A DNA stretch of 64,000 nt. Origin: RFSX01 sp964567435. GTDB lineage: Bacteria > Bacteroidota > Bacteroidia > Chitinophagales > Saprospiraceae. Under the pieces are notes generated by a model, which was given only the letters and a program-made list of their open reading frames with translations, ran no database searches and was not told where the DNA came from. This document shows positions 19,295-27,757 of this stretch, in pieces. Where the stretch lies: the NCBI GenBank assembly GCA_964567435.1, contig CAZMMQ010000013.1, positions 1 through 64,000 on the forward strand, in the 5' to 3' direction. Made by a program: the position numbers and the translations under genes. Each line of letters opens with the position of its first letter. Within the stretch, counting starts at the first letter, position 1.

Positions 19295-19326
19295 CTCTCT
19301 AAGTTGCCTGACATATACTTAGAGAG
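19295..19326 (-). promoter_or_regulatory. 10-bp inverted repeat before LuxR-type gene
   Basis: CTCTCTAAGT and ACTTAGAGAG form a perfect inverted repeat with a 12-nt spacer, beginning 12 nt upstream of the regulator's ATG. LuxR-type proteins bind such dyads, so it may be an autoregulatory operator. It could also act as a hairpin in the 5' leader. Confidence 0.5.
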
Positions 19327-19436
19327 CATACAGGACAAAATGGTTACCCTTAATATTGAATATGTTGGATTGGGAAACAGATATAGAATAAAAGAGGTAT
19401 GAAAGATGCTGTTCTATAAATGGAAAATAATAGTGT

Positions 19437-19736
19437 CTAATTGGTAGGCTCCACCCAATACTCCCGTCCATCTATCGTCCTAGACAATAATTGCATCCCG
19501 ATCATAAATCTTCTGAGTGAAGCTGGGTCTTCGAAGCTGTGGTATTTGGTCAGGATGTCATTGACTTCTTGTTCTGAATAGATAACTCCCAATTGGAATT
19601 TGGTAGCAAAATATTCGAACATCAATCGTTGCAGTTTCTTCTGACGTTTGCCTGGCAAGCTGCGGAATCGGCCGTCTTCGCCTAGATAGCCTTGTAGTGG
19701 CAAGAATTCAGTAGGTAAGTTGCTATTGGTGTCCAT
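19437..19736 (-). CDS. DUF2087 domain protein
   Basis: A 99-residue protein matching the DUF2087 pattern: GRFRSLPGKRQKKLQRLM, then FxxxxxYSEQEVNDILTKYH, then DPASLRRFMI and a terminal REYWVEP. DUF2087 is a small winged-helix-like domain often attached to ArsR-type regulators, and the family is thought to be regulatory. Here the domain stands alone. It begins 5 nt after the DUF4340 gene, so it is the last gene of the gldAFG operon. A link to gliding is only positional. Confidence 0.75.
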   Translation of the reverse strand: MDTNSNLPTEFLPLQGYLGEDGRFRSLPGKRQKKLQRLMFEYFATKFQLGVIYSEQEVNDILTKYHSFEDPASLRRFMIGMQLLSRTIDGREYWVEPTN

Positions 19737-19741
19737 ACTTA

Positions 19742-20629
19742 TTATTGAGACAGCGACAATAGGTCAGTAATCATCCTTTTATAGATGCCTGAAGAATCAC
19801 TTCTAAAGTAAGCTGGATTCTGATTAGACTTTATGACAAAATCAGATCCAGTATGATAAGCTTGAATCTGTAATTCACCAGCAGTGATTGTACTAGGTGT
19901 CCCAGAAGGTGAAAATCCATCTTCGAAGACAGATCCATTTAGATTAGTCAATCCACTTATATATCTGCTCGCCGCAGTGCTATCTATAACAGTGTCATTG
20001 ATAACCCAATCTCCATCTATAGATTTTGCCAGCTCTAACTGCTGTCCTAAATCTGTACTTAGCCTTACTGATTGTATCTGCTCTTGACTAGATGTTACCA
20101 GCTTAGTCTCTCTAAAGCTATCAAAGTTTTTAGCAGCAGACATCGCTAAAAATCCATCTAAAGAATAGATCTCATCCTCATCTGAGAGTCGTGCATACGA
20201 AACACCTGCCCTTGTCTGTTGATTAAAATTAAACCGTCCTATATGTAAAGCAGTCACCTTCTTGCCTCCACTGTATACTGCTATTTTCTTGGCCATATCA
20301 TCAACCTCATATTCGCCCCACTTATCAGCGCTTTTGGATACAAGTTGTTTGGTTTTAAGGGTAGACAATTCCGTTATCAATGAAGAAACAGAAGATGACT
20401 TAGCGTCCATTGTCCGTGTACCATCTGTCATCTGCCATTGATCACCAGATTTGGTAAGCGTAGTCGTTTGAGCATCCCCTATCTGTATGGTCAACTTATC
20501 TATAGTTGCCGAATCAAAATTAGAAAGCGATTCTCTAAAACTTTTAGTATTTGGCTTGAGAATTGTCTTTCTGGCTATCAATAAGGCCAATAATCCAAAA
20601 AATATAATGCTTAATACCTTGTTATTCAT
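19742..20629 (-). CDS. DUF4340 domain protein, gld-operon associated
   Basis: A 295-residue protein with one N-terminal membrane helix (VLSIIFFGLLALLIA) and an extracytoplasmic domain typical of DUF4340: FDSATIDKLTIQ, WQMTDGTRTMDAKSSSVSSL, KWGEYEVDD and ADGxx-like strands such as TALHIGRFNFN. In many bacteria DUF4340 proteins are encoded after a GldG-type ABC auxiliary protein, as here (20 nt after gldG). A role as an extra periplasmic partner of the GldAFG transporter is reasonable but unproven. Confidence 0.75.
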   Translation of the reverse strand: MNNKVLSIIFFGLLALLIARKTILKPNTKSFRESLSNFDSATIDKLTIQIGDAQTTTLTKSGDQWQMTDGTRTMDAKSSSVSSLITELSTLKTKQLVSKSADKWGEYEVDDMAKKIAVYSGGKKVTALHIGRFNFNQQTRAGVSYARLSDEDEIYSLDGFLAMSAAKNFDSFRETKLVTSSQEQIQSVRLSTDLGQQLELAKSIDGDWVINDTVIDSTAASRYISGLTNLNGSVFEDGFSPSGTPSTITAGELQIQAYHTGSDFVIKSNQNPAYFRSDSSGIYKRMITDLLSLSQ

Positions 20630-20649
20630 CGTTGTCTGTTATGAAGGTT

Positions 20650-22155
20650 TTAGTCATACACATATCTTTCGCTCATTCGCTTGAGGCGTCTGGTTCTAGA
20701 GCGCTGGAATCTATAGATACCTAGCAACAAAACCAATGCAATTGGCAATAAGAAATTGAGCCATTTAAGAAACTTCTTTCTACCATCTTCTAAATCCTCT
20801 ATGGGTCTAGATGCTACTCCTTTGGTACGAAGATCAATCAGTCCTGTGTCATCTGAGAGATAATCAACACTATTGACAAGCAGGTTAAAGTTGTCAGCAT
20901 TGGACTGTGCTTGTCGTTCTCCACCTACTGCAAATTCTCCGTCAGTAAATAGAATCAGATTTCCTGTTGTCCCATTACTGCCAAAATCACCTTCTATAGC
21001 AGCAGCAATGGTCACTGGCCCCTGAGGAAAGTCAGAATTTCTCCACTTCTTCTGAACGTCAAAGGATACTGGTAGACTTTTAGTATCAGACTTATCCGAG
21101 GTCTTTATGAGTGGCGTGAAGGTAAATCCATTCTGCCCACCCCACAGAATAGGGCTGGGAAAATTGAATATAGCCTGATCTACGCCTTCGGTAATCGGGT
21201 GATTTTCAAATTTATTAATCAAAGGTAGATAGGGGAATTTCACTTGGCTGGAATAATTGAAAAAAGACTGTCGTTGTTGTACACTTACACTTCCACAGCT
21301 GGCATCCAACACAAATTGGTATGGAACATCGATGCCCTTGGTTTGTAGCCACTCATTGATACCAAGAAGGCGTTGTTCACCCTGAACAGTCTGAAAATTA
21401 CCAAACACAGAATTCCATGCCATCACCAAATTACCACCATTCTGCAAGTAAGCATCTAAGCGTTGGAAGTCGGGCCCTATGATGCTATCCTTAGGACTTA
21501 GCATCACTACAGTTTTTAGATGTGCCGGAATATCACCAGTAGATAAGTCCACTGGCTCTATGGTATACAGTACACTTAGCGCCTCGTATACCTGAGGTAT
21601 CTTATCAAATGAGACTTCTCCATGTCCTTGCACAAAGCCTATGGCTGGCTTATCCCCCGAGGAAATCTTCTTTATCGCAGTTGTAAGCTGGTACTCCATT
21701 GGACTTCCAGGTGTGATAACTGGTAAGATTTCTTGTACGTCTCCACGCTTGACAACAGCACCCATGTAGGCTCTTTTCTGTACGACCTCATCCTTTTCTC
21801 TTACATTAATCATCAATGGCTGGATACCTGCTTGAACCGCCTCCTGTTGGATTGTTTCGTCACTCGGGTCTATGTATTCAAAATTGACAGCACCCCCTGA
21901 AACATTGTTATACTCAGCCAACAAATCCTCAAAGTCACTCAGTGCCCTATTAAATTGTGGTGGAAGGTCTTTTGTAAAGTAAGAGGTGACAGTCACAGAC
22001 TCATCCATATTCTTCAGAATATTCTTTGTCGCCTTACTCAAGGTGTAAGTCTTATCTTTAGTCGCATCTATTCTAAAGAAAAACTCTCTACTCAAAAAAT
22101 TGAGCAGAAGGATAATGCCTATAATCCAAAATATTGATAGTGAACTCTTTTTCAT
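20650..22155 (-). CDS. gldG: GldG, auxiliary subunit of gliding-associated ABC transporter
   Basis: A 501-residue protein with one N-terminal membrane helix (LSIFWIIGIILLLNFL), a large extracytoplasmic GldG/ABC_transp_aux domain (RIDATKDKTYTLSKATKNIL, then VQGHGE at the start of the second half, then GGNLVMAWN) and a C-terminal helix (WLNFLLPIALVLLLGIY) followed by a basic tail. This layout and length are those of GldG of Flavobacterium, which works with GldA and GldF. It starts 4 nt after gldF. The family is required for gliding in F. johnsoniae, though gliding in this organism cannot be inferred from these genes alone. Confidence 0.88.
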   Translation of the reverse strand: MKKSSLSIFWIIGIILLLNFLSREFFFRIDATKDKTYTLSKATKNILKNMDESVTVTSYFTKDLPPQFNRALSDFEDLLAEYNNVSGGAVNFEYIDPSDETIQQEAVQAGIQPLMINVREKDEVVQKRAYMGAVVKRGDVQEILPVITPGSPMEYQLTTAIKKISSGDKPAIGFVQGHGEVSFDKIPQVYEALSVLYTIEPVDLSTGDIPAHLKTVVMLSPKDSIIGPDFQRLDAYLQNGGNLVMAWNSVFGNFQTVQGEQRLLGINEWLQTKGIDVPYQFVLDASCGSVSVQQRQSFFNYSSQVKFPYLPLINKFENHPITEGVDQAIFNFPSPILWGGQNGFTFTPLIKTSDKSDTKSLPVSFDVQKKWRNSDFPQGPVTIAAAIEGDFGSNGTTGNLILFTDGEFAVGGERQAQSNADNFNLLVNSVDYLSDDTGLIDLRTKGVASRPIEDLEDGRKKFLKWLNFLLPIALVLLLGIYRFQRSRTRRLKRMSERYVYD

Positions 22156-22159
22156 CTCC

Positions 22160-22876
22160 TTATCTTTTTGATATTATAAACTCTGACAACATCAGCCCTA
22201 TGGCTGTCACAGAAATAAAATAAATTACATCCTTACTATCTATGACCCCTCTCGAGATACTCTCAAAGTGAGACGACAAACTTAATGTATCAAATATATC
22301 TGCTACCAATCCTGAACTTCCACTGGCAATCACTCCAAATAGGAAATGAAAACAAATACCAATTATTAATGCCAACAAAAAGGCCACTATCTGATTACTT
22401 GTGAGGCTACTGGCAAATATTCCTATACCAATATATGCGGCACTCATTAAGAGTAATCCTATATATCCAGAAATATTAGCACCATGATCAAAATTCCCCA
22501 AGGTACTTACTGTAAAATAGTATGGCAGTGTAAATAACAGTGCTATGGCTACTAATAAAAATGCTGCGAGAAATTTACCCCAAATAAATTGCCAATTAGA
22601 AATGGCTTTGGTCATGATAAGCTCTATGGTGCCTGATCGCTTTTCTTCTGCGATGAGTTTCATTGTAATGGCCGGTATAAAAAAGAATAGGGTCCAATTA
22701 GCAATGCCGAAAAAAACCTTTAAGTCTGCCTGCCGTCTAAAAAACACATCTCCATTTCCACTTAACCACACAAAAAAGCCAGTAAACCCCAAAAAAGTCA
22801 ACAATAATATATAGGCTACTAAAGAATCAAAGTATGACCGTAACTCTCTCTTAGCTATTATCCAACTAGATGCCAT
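22160..22876 (-). CDS. gldF: GldF, permease of gliding-associated ABC transporter
   Basis: A 238-residue ABC-2 type permease with about six membrane helices (for example FFIPAITMKLIAEEKRSGTI after helix 2, the conserved MxLxxEEKxxGTIE motif of this family, and AFLLALIIGICFHFLFGVI). It begins 16 nt after gldA and ends 4 nt before gldG, the usual order for the transporter. The protein would form the membrane channel driven by GldA. The transported substrate is not known for the family. Confidence 0.88.
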   Translation of the reverse strand: MASSWIIAKRELRSYFDSLVAYILLLTFLGFTGFFVWLSGNGDVFFRRQADLKVFFGIANWTLFFFIPAITMKLIAEEKRSGTIELIMTKAISNWQFIWGKFLAAFLLVAIALLFTLPYYFTVSTLGNFDHGANISGYIGLLLMSAAYIGIGIFASSLTSNQIVAFLLALIIGICFHFLFGVIASGSSGLVADIFDTLSLSSHFESISRGVIDSKDVIYFISVTAIGLMLSEFIISKR

Positions 22877-22892
22877 GCTTATTCTGTTTTTT

Positions 22893-23810
22893 TTAATTAG
22901 TTGTCAAATTTCTAAATATATCCTCGAGCTTCGTCTCAAACGGCACCATCTCTGTCAGTATCCAGCCATTCTGCTTACAAAGTTCGAAGATGATTCGGTT
23001 AGACTGTATGTCTGCGATACTCTGAACCTCAAATCTGCCATCACCCAAATTCTCCACAGACTGAGTCGTAGACAAATCGCCAAGCTTTTGTATAATCGTC
23101 TCAGAAATACCATCTTCTATTTTGACTCTGAGTACCTGCGTACCTTGAGATTGCTTACGGAGCATCTCTGCAGTACCATCTGCGACTATTTTTCCTTTAT
23201 TGATAATGAGGATTCGATCGCAGGTGGCCTCTACTTCTGGGAGTATGTGTGTGCTCAATATAACGGTCTTAGAAGCACCTAGTGTCTTGATAAGTTCTCT
23301 GATCTCTACTATCTGATTAGGATCTAGTCCTGTAGTGGGCTCATCCAGGATAAGGATCTCAGGGTCATGTATCATCGCTTGTGCCAATCCCACTCTCTGG
23401 CGGTATCCCTTTGACAGTTCAGATATCTTCTTGTGCTTCTCCACATCTAGTCCGCACATGACCACCATCTGCTTTACTTGCTCGTCTATTCGAGACTTCT
23501 CCACCCCTTGAAGAGCTGCTGAAAAAGCCAGGTAGTCCATGACTGGCATTTCCAGATATAGGGGGTTGTGCTCAGGCAGATAGCCTATATTGCTTTTAGT
23601 GGTAGCGGTCTTTATCGTCTGACCATTGATAGAAATATCTCCATGATCTGGTTCGAGATACTGTGTGATCATCTTCATAGTGGTAGTTTTGCCAGCCCCG
23701 TTGGGACCAAGAAAACCTAGGATTTCACCAGTTTTTACTTCGAAGGAAATGTTGTCTACTGCTTTTTGAGGGCCGTAACTTTTAGTCAGGCCATTAATGG
23801 CTATGTTCAT
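22893..23810 (-). CDS. gldA: GldA, ATPase of gliding-associated ABC transporter
   Basis: A 305-residue ABC ATPase with Walker A GPNGAGKTTTMK near residue 36, Q-loop near YLPEHNPLY, signature LSKGYRQRVGLAQA, Walker B ILILDEPT and H-loop STHIL. A C-terminal extension of about 80 residues matches the GldA form (EDIFRNLT at the end). It is the first gene of the gldA-gldF-gldG-DUF4340-DUF2087 operon and is preceded by a textbook Bacteroidota promoter at 23848-23877. Confidence 0.9.
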   Translation of the reverse strand: MNIAINGLTKSYGPQKAVDNISFEVKTGEILGFLGPNGAGKTTTMKMITQYLEPDHGDISINGQTIKTATTKSNIGYLPEHNPLYLEMPVMDYLAFSAALQGVEKSRIDEQVKQMVVMCGLDVEKHKKISELSKGYRQRVGLAQAMIHDPEILILDEPTTGLDPNQIVEIRELIKTLGASKTVILSTHILPEVEATCDRILIINKGKIVADGTAEMLRKQSQGTQVLRVKIEDGISETIIQKLGDLSTTQSVENLGDGRFEVQSIADIQSNRIIFELCKQNGWILTEMVPFETKLEDIFRNLTTN

Positions 23811-23847
23811 GGTAATTCAAAACTAGGAACAATAAATATTTTAGATG

Positions 23848-23877
23848 CAAATATATAATCGTCAGAAAAAATGTCAA
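23848..23877 (-). promoter_or_regulatory. Bacteroidota sigma-A promoter of the gldA operon
   Basis: On the minus strand, TTG (23877-23875) and TATATTTG (23855-23848) are 19 nt apart, matching the Bacteroidota consensus TTG-N(about 19)-TAnnTTTG exactly. Transcription would start near 23842, leaving a leader of about 30 nt before gldA. Confidence 0.75.
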
Positions 23878-23996
23878 AAATTTATAACTGAAGAAAATGT
23901 CTGACCTTAGAATCTGGCAACTATTTTTTTGAAGGCCTATACTTAAAACAAAATAATCGTCAAGAAATTTATAGTCAAGTAGCCCCATTTTTTTTC

Positions 23997-25577
23997 TTAA
24001 AACTCGCTACTTGTAAAAAACTGTACCTCAGGGTGATTATCCTGGGCCATTTTCAATGTCCAAGCTGATTCTGCCAGGTAGACCACCTTGCCATCTTTGT
24101 CTGTGGCGAGGTTCTTACGTCTTCGACTACGCAGCTCATCCATAGCCGCTTTGTCATCGCAAGCTATCCAGCAGGCCTTATGTAGGGCAACGGGTTCGTA
24201 AGAGCACTTTGCCCCATACTCATGCTGCAATCTATATTGGATAACATCAAATTGGAGTGCACCGACTGTGCCTATTATTTTTCTATTAGAATCTAACTTA
24301 GTAAATACTTGAGCAACACCTTCATCCATTAGTTGATCGATACCCTTATTAAGTTGTTTGGACTTCATTGGGTCCGCATTATTGATATAGCGAAATTGTT
24401 CGGGGGAGAAAGAAGGGATACCCTTAAACGTTAGTTTCTCGCCGGTGGTCAAGGCATCGCCAATTTTGAAATTACCAGAATCATATAAGCCCACTATGTC
24501 CCCAGGATAAGCATCTTCGACAATGTTTTTCTTCGACGCCATAAACATCGTCGGATTAGAAAACTTCATTTTCTTGTTATTCCTGACGTGAAAGTAATTT
24601 GTATTACGTTCAAACATACCCGAACAAACTCTCATAAAGGCTATTCTGTCTCTATGTTTAGGGTCCATGTTGGCATGTATCTTAAATACAAATCCAGTGA
24701 ATTTATTCTCAAAAGGATCAATAGATCGCTCTTCTGTTTCTCTAGCCAGAGGGGCAGGCGCAATATCCACAAAGCAATCCAACATTTCTTTTACACCAAA
24801 ATTGTTAATGGCACTACCGAAGAAGACAGGATTGAGATCGCCCTTATCATAAGCTTCTTTGTCAAAGGGTGGATAGATACTGGAAATGGTCTCTATCTCT
24901 TCTCTCAGTGTATCAGCCGCCTCTTCTCCGAGCAAATCATTAAGAGAAGGGTCAGAGATGTCATCTATCTGAATGGTGTCATCCATCGTTTGCTTGCCAT
25001 GTGCTGAGAACAGTCGGATGTTGCCAGCATAGATATTATACACCCCTTTGAACCGCTGCCCCATGCCTATCGGCCAGCTAAGTGGGCAGGCCGTCATACC
25101 CAATTTAGTCTCTATATCGTCCAATAAGTCAAATCCATCTAAACCCTCTCTGTCCAACTTATTGACAAAGACGATCATAGGTGTCTTTCTTGTCCTACAA
25201 ACGCCAACAAGATTCTCAGTCTGAGACTCTACCCCTTTTGCCACATCTATGACCACTATAGCACTATCTACTGCTGTTAGCGTTCTATAGGTATCCTCAG
25301 CGAAATCTTTGTGACCAGGTGTATCTAAGATATTAATCTTCTTGTCTCTGTATTCAAAAGCCATCACAGAGGTAGCTACTGATATACCTCTCTGCCGCTC
25401 TATATCCATAAAGTCTGATGTAGCACTCTTCTTTATCTTATTGGATTTTACGGCACCAGCAACCTGGATTGCCCCTCCAAAGAGGAGCAACTTCTCAGTC
25501 AGGGTTGTCTTCCCTGCATCCGGATGTGATATAATGCCGAAGGTTTTTCTCTTTTCTATCTCAGCTTTCAGATTCAT
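23997..25577 (-). CDS. prfC: Peptide chain release factor 3
   Basis: A 526-residue translational GTPase with the RF3 start (RKTFGIISHPDAGKTTLTEKL), switch motif RGISVATS, G3 DTPGHKDF, G4 NKLDREG and the RF3-specific domain 2/3 sequences (FKGVYNIY, HRDRIAFMRVCSG, VGALQFDVIQYRLQHEYG). RF3 recycles RF1 and RF2 from the ribosome after peptide release, using GTP. Length is typical. The gene is divergent from a DinB-like gene and has its own promoter at 25601-25633. The cognate factor RF1 is also encoded in the window, at 61766. Confidence 0.95.
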   Translation of the reverse strand: MNLKAEIEKRKTFGIISHPDAGKTTLTEKLLLFGGAIQVAGAVKSNKIKKSATSDFMDIERQRGISVATSVMAFEYRDKKINILDTPGHKDFAEDTYRTLTAVDSAIVVIDVAKGVESQTENLVGVCRTRKTPMIVFVNKLDREGLDGFDLLDDIETKLGMTACPLSWPIGMGQRFKGVYNIYAGNIRLFSAHGKQTMDDTIQIDDISDPSLNDLLGEEAADTLREEIETISSIYPPFDKEAYDKGDLNPVFFGSAINNFGVKEMLDCFVDIAPAPLARETEERSIDPFENKFTGFVFKIHANMDPKHRDRIAFMRVCSGMFERNTNYFHVRNNKKMKFSNPTMFMASKKNIVEDAYPGDIVGLYDSGNFKIGDALTTGEKLTFKGIPSFSPEQFRYINNADPMKSKQLNKGIDQLMDEGVAQVFTKLDSNRKIIGTVGALQFDVIQYRLQHEYGAKCSYEPVALHKACWIACDDKAAMDELRSRRRKNLATDKDGKVVYLAESAWTLKMAQDNHPEVQFFTSSEF

Positions 25578-25600
25578 CGTCTACTATCATTTTGCGATGA

Positions 25601-25633
25601 CAAAAGTACAATTAATACTATTTTACGCCTCAA
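25601..25633 (-). promoter_or_regulatory. Bacteroidota sigma-A promoter of prfC
   Basis: On the minus strand TTG (25633-25631) and TACTTTTG (25608-25601) are 22 nt apart, fitting TTG-N-TAnnTTTG. The leader before the prfC ATG would be only about 15-20 nt. The divergent DinB-like gene starts only 11 nt beyond the TTG box. Confidence 0.65.
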
Positions 25634-25643
25634 ATTCTATGTT

Positions 25644-26177
25644 ATGGTAAAAGCAGAATTGAAACAATTACTGGATGAAAAGCTAGATGCTGTTATTAAT
25701 CATCTGCAGACGCTGCCAGAAGATCACTTTGTCATGAGAGGAAATGCTGAAAAATGGAGCAATGGGGAGCACTTAGATCATCTTAGGAAAAGCACTCGTG
25801 CACTTAATAAGGCCTTCAAGATTCCAACATTAATGCTCCGTTTCAAATTTGGCACTAACAACAGAGAAGAGCGAACTTATGAAGCGACAAAAGAGAAATA
25901 CAAACTCAAAGTATCCGAACTTAATAATCAAGCAAAAGCACCGAACGGATTCAAACCTGATGCCATTGACGCCAAGGATAAGAGTCGACTTCTATCATGG
26001 TTTAGAGGAGAGAAAGAATCAATGAAAAGCCACATAGATCGATTATCAGAAAAAAGGCTGAGCAAATTTGTCTTACCACATCCTTTACTTGGGAAAATGA
26101 CTTTCAGAGAGTTGGTGTACTTTACCGCCTTTCATGCTGAACATCACTTTGAATTAATGAAGAAGTATAACAAATAA
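25644..26177 (+). CDS. DinB-like (DinB_2) family protein
   Basis: A 177-residue helical protein. His residues are placed as in the DinB/YfiT four-helix metalloenzyme fold: W-S-NGEHLDHL near residue 45 and TAFHAEHHFELM at the C-terminus, which would supply a three-His metal site. Members include thiol-dependent S-transferases and many proteins of unknown role. The gene stands alone, divergent from prfC, with a 66-nt shared upstream region. Confidence 0.75.
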   Translation: MVKAELKQLLDEKLDAVINHLQTLPEDHFVMRGNAEKWSNGEHLDHLRKSTRALNKAFKIPTLMLRFKFGTNNREERTYEATKEKYKLKVSELNNQAKAPNGFKPDAIDAKDKSRLLSWFRGEKESMKSHIDRLSEKRLSKFVLPHPLLGKMTFRELVYFTAFHAEHHFELMKKYNK

Positions 26178-26222
26178 GTATTAGCTTATTGCTATACCTC
26201 ATCTGTATGAAAACTTCACTAA

Positions 26223-27443
26223 TTATTCTGAAACAATAGCTGATTTTATAATTGTAGAATCCCCTTGTACTGCAGTCCATGCAAAGATGAGTTCTCCATC
26301 TTTAGTCTTAATCATTTGAGGGAAACCACTGGATCGAGAAGCATCTGAATCAGTCAGTATTTGCACATCTCCTTTTGTCTTATCCGACATCACTGACCTG
26401 TAATATAGTCTCGCTTTTTTTTCACCTTGGCCCAACCAGCTCACGATGGCTTGCTCCTTAGAGACCAGCACCAAATCCACGCGACCTAAAGGATTATTAT
26501 CGTCTATAATTACGGGTAAATCAAAATTGAGTCCACTGTCTGAAGAGAATGCTAATTTGACTTGCGGTTCATTTTCGGTAGCTGTGTACCAAGCCACACA
26601 GACCATACTATCCATCGCCTTTATTACTGGACCATTGACAGGACAACCAGCTATAATCCAATTATCATTATACACCGTTTTGGGCTCAGACCACTCGCCC
26701 TTAATGTGGCTAACTACACTGATGTCTCGAACCTCTTTTTCAGATCGATCTCTGTAGGCAACGACAAGCCCTTTATCTGTTCTAGCCACACTGGTCTGGC
26801 AACAATCACATACCCTAGAATCCAATTCGTATTCATCAGTGATCAGGCCCTTTTTGTCAAAACTAGCACAGCGCAAGGTCATAGATCCTTTATGATTATG
26901 ACCTTCATCACGATCTTCCTCATGTTTTGTATTTCGTCCATCCAACCAAGTAGCAAAAATTTTCTTGTCTATTGGCACAAGACTTACAAAGCCGTGCTCG
27001 GCTTCAATTCCATCTTGGTGTATGACATACGAAGGGCTCCATGACTCTCCTCCATCTCCGGACTGCGAGATACGAACGTCATAATCATAGGTGCCATCTG
27101 CACTCTTCTGCAACCAGTGTGCTGCTAGATTATTTTCGTCATCAGCGAATGACACTAAAGAAGGAAAGTCGGCCCAATTAACAAACCAATCGTTGCCTCT
27201 GGCTATTTCTTTGGGTGCTGACCAGGATTGATTTTCGAGCTTGGAAAAGAGGAATACATCAGTGCTATCGTCCTCATATTCTATCCAACTTAAATATACT
27301 TCATTGTTGGTGCTGCAATGTAGATTAGGTTCTCCCCCATAGATACATGGCGTATCTACAAAATGAATACTAGGTACAAATGGCTCAACTGTATTGCATG
27401 CAGTAGCTAGGATACTAAAAAAGATAAGCAAGGAAAATCTCAT
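26223..27443 (-). CDS. Sialidase-fold (BNR-like) lipoprotein
   Basis: A 406-residue protein. The N-terminus (MRFSLLIFFSILATAC) is a lipoprotein signal with Cys16. The rest shows repeated six-bladed propeller strands with Asp-box-like turns (SGDGGESWSP, SSDSGLNFD) and a Cys pair VCDCCQTS in the middle. Such proteins are usually annotated as exo-alpha-sialidase-like, but catalytic Arg/Tyr residues of true sialidases cannot be assigned here, so enzyme activity is doubtful. The gene is monocistronic and convergent with the DinB-like gene, 45 nt apart. Confidence 0.65.
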   Translation of the reverse strand: MRFSLLIFFSILATACNTVEPFVPSIHFVDTPCIYGGEPNLHCSTNNEVYLSWIEYEDDSTDVFLFSKLENQSWSAPKEIARGNDWFVNWADFPSLVSFADDENNLAAHWLQKSADGTYDYDVRISQSGDGGESWSPSYVIHQDGIEAEHGFVSLVPIDKKIFATWLDGRNTKHEEDRDEGHNHKGSMTLRCASFDKKGLITDEYELDSRVCDCCQTSVARTDKGLVVAYRDRSEKEVRDISVVSHIKGEWSEPKTVYNDNWIIAGCPVNGPVIKAMDSMVCVAWYTATENEPQVKLAFSSDSGLNFDLPVIIDDNNPLGRVDLVLVSKEQAIVSWLGQGEKKARLYYRSVMSDKTKGDVQILTDSDASRSSGFPQMIKTKDGELIFAWTAVQGDSTIIKSAIVSE

Positions 27444-27517
27444 ATGCGGTAAAAGTATAGAATTTACTTAGTGACCATATTCCAATATCATATCATTCTC
27501 AAAGAAAAGTCTTCAAA

Positions 27518-27661
27518 ATGAAAAATACTTTATTATTAATCGCTGTCGGATTACATTATGATTACAATTTCACAGATAACTTTTATTTGGGTGGCAAACT
27601 AGAATTTGCCTCTGTCAGATTTAATTTTGGTGCTGGGGTACATGCTGGATTTAGATTCTAA
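27518..27661 (+). pseudogene. Barrel protein relic with internal deletion (47 codons)
   Basis: A short intact frame joins the beginning of a signal peptide (MKNTLLLIAVG) directly to the last two or three strands of an outer-membrane barrel (YDYNFTDNFYLGGKLEF ... FGAGVHAGFRF, with terminal Phe). The middle of a normal barrel protein (about 100-150 residues) is missing. It looks like the scar of one in-frame deletion. The rest of the gap 27444-27757 shows nothing else. Confidence 0.6.
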
Positions 27662-27757
27662 TCTTGAAAACTGTCGTGATTAACACTTCATAGAATTTAA
27701 GATAGGTTCTGAGTAGGTGGTTCTTCGTTGTCTTTCATCTTAAAAGAAAATCAGGAC

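Noticed and set aside
26223..27443. True sialidase
   Set aside because: Asp-box-like turns are present, but the catalytic Arg triad, Tyr and Glu could not be assigned.
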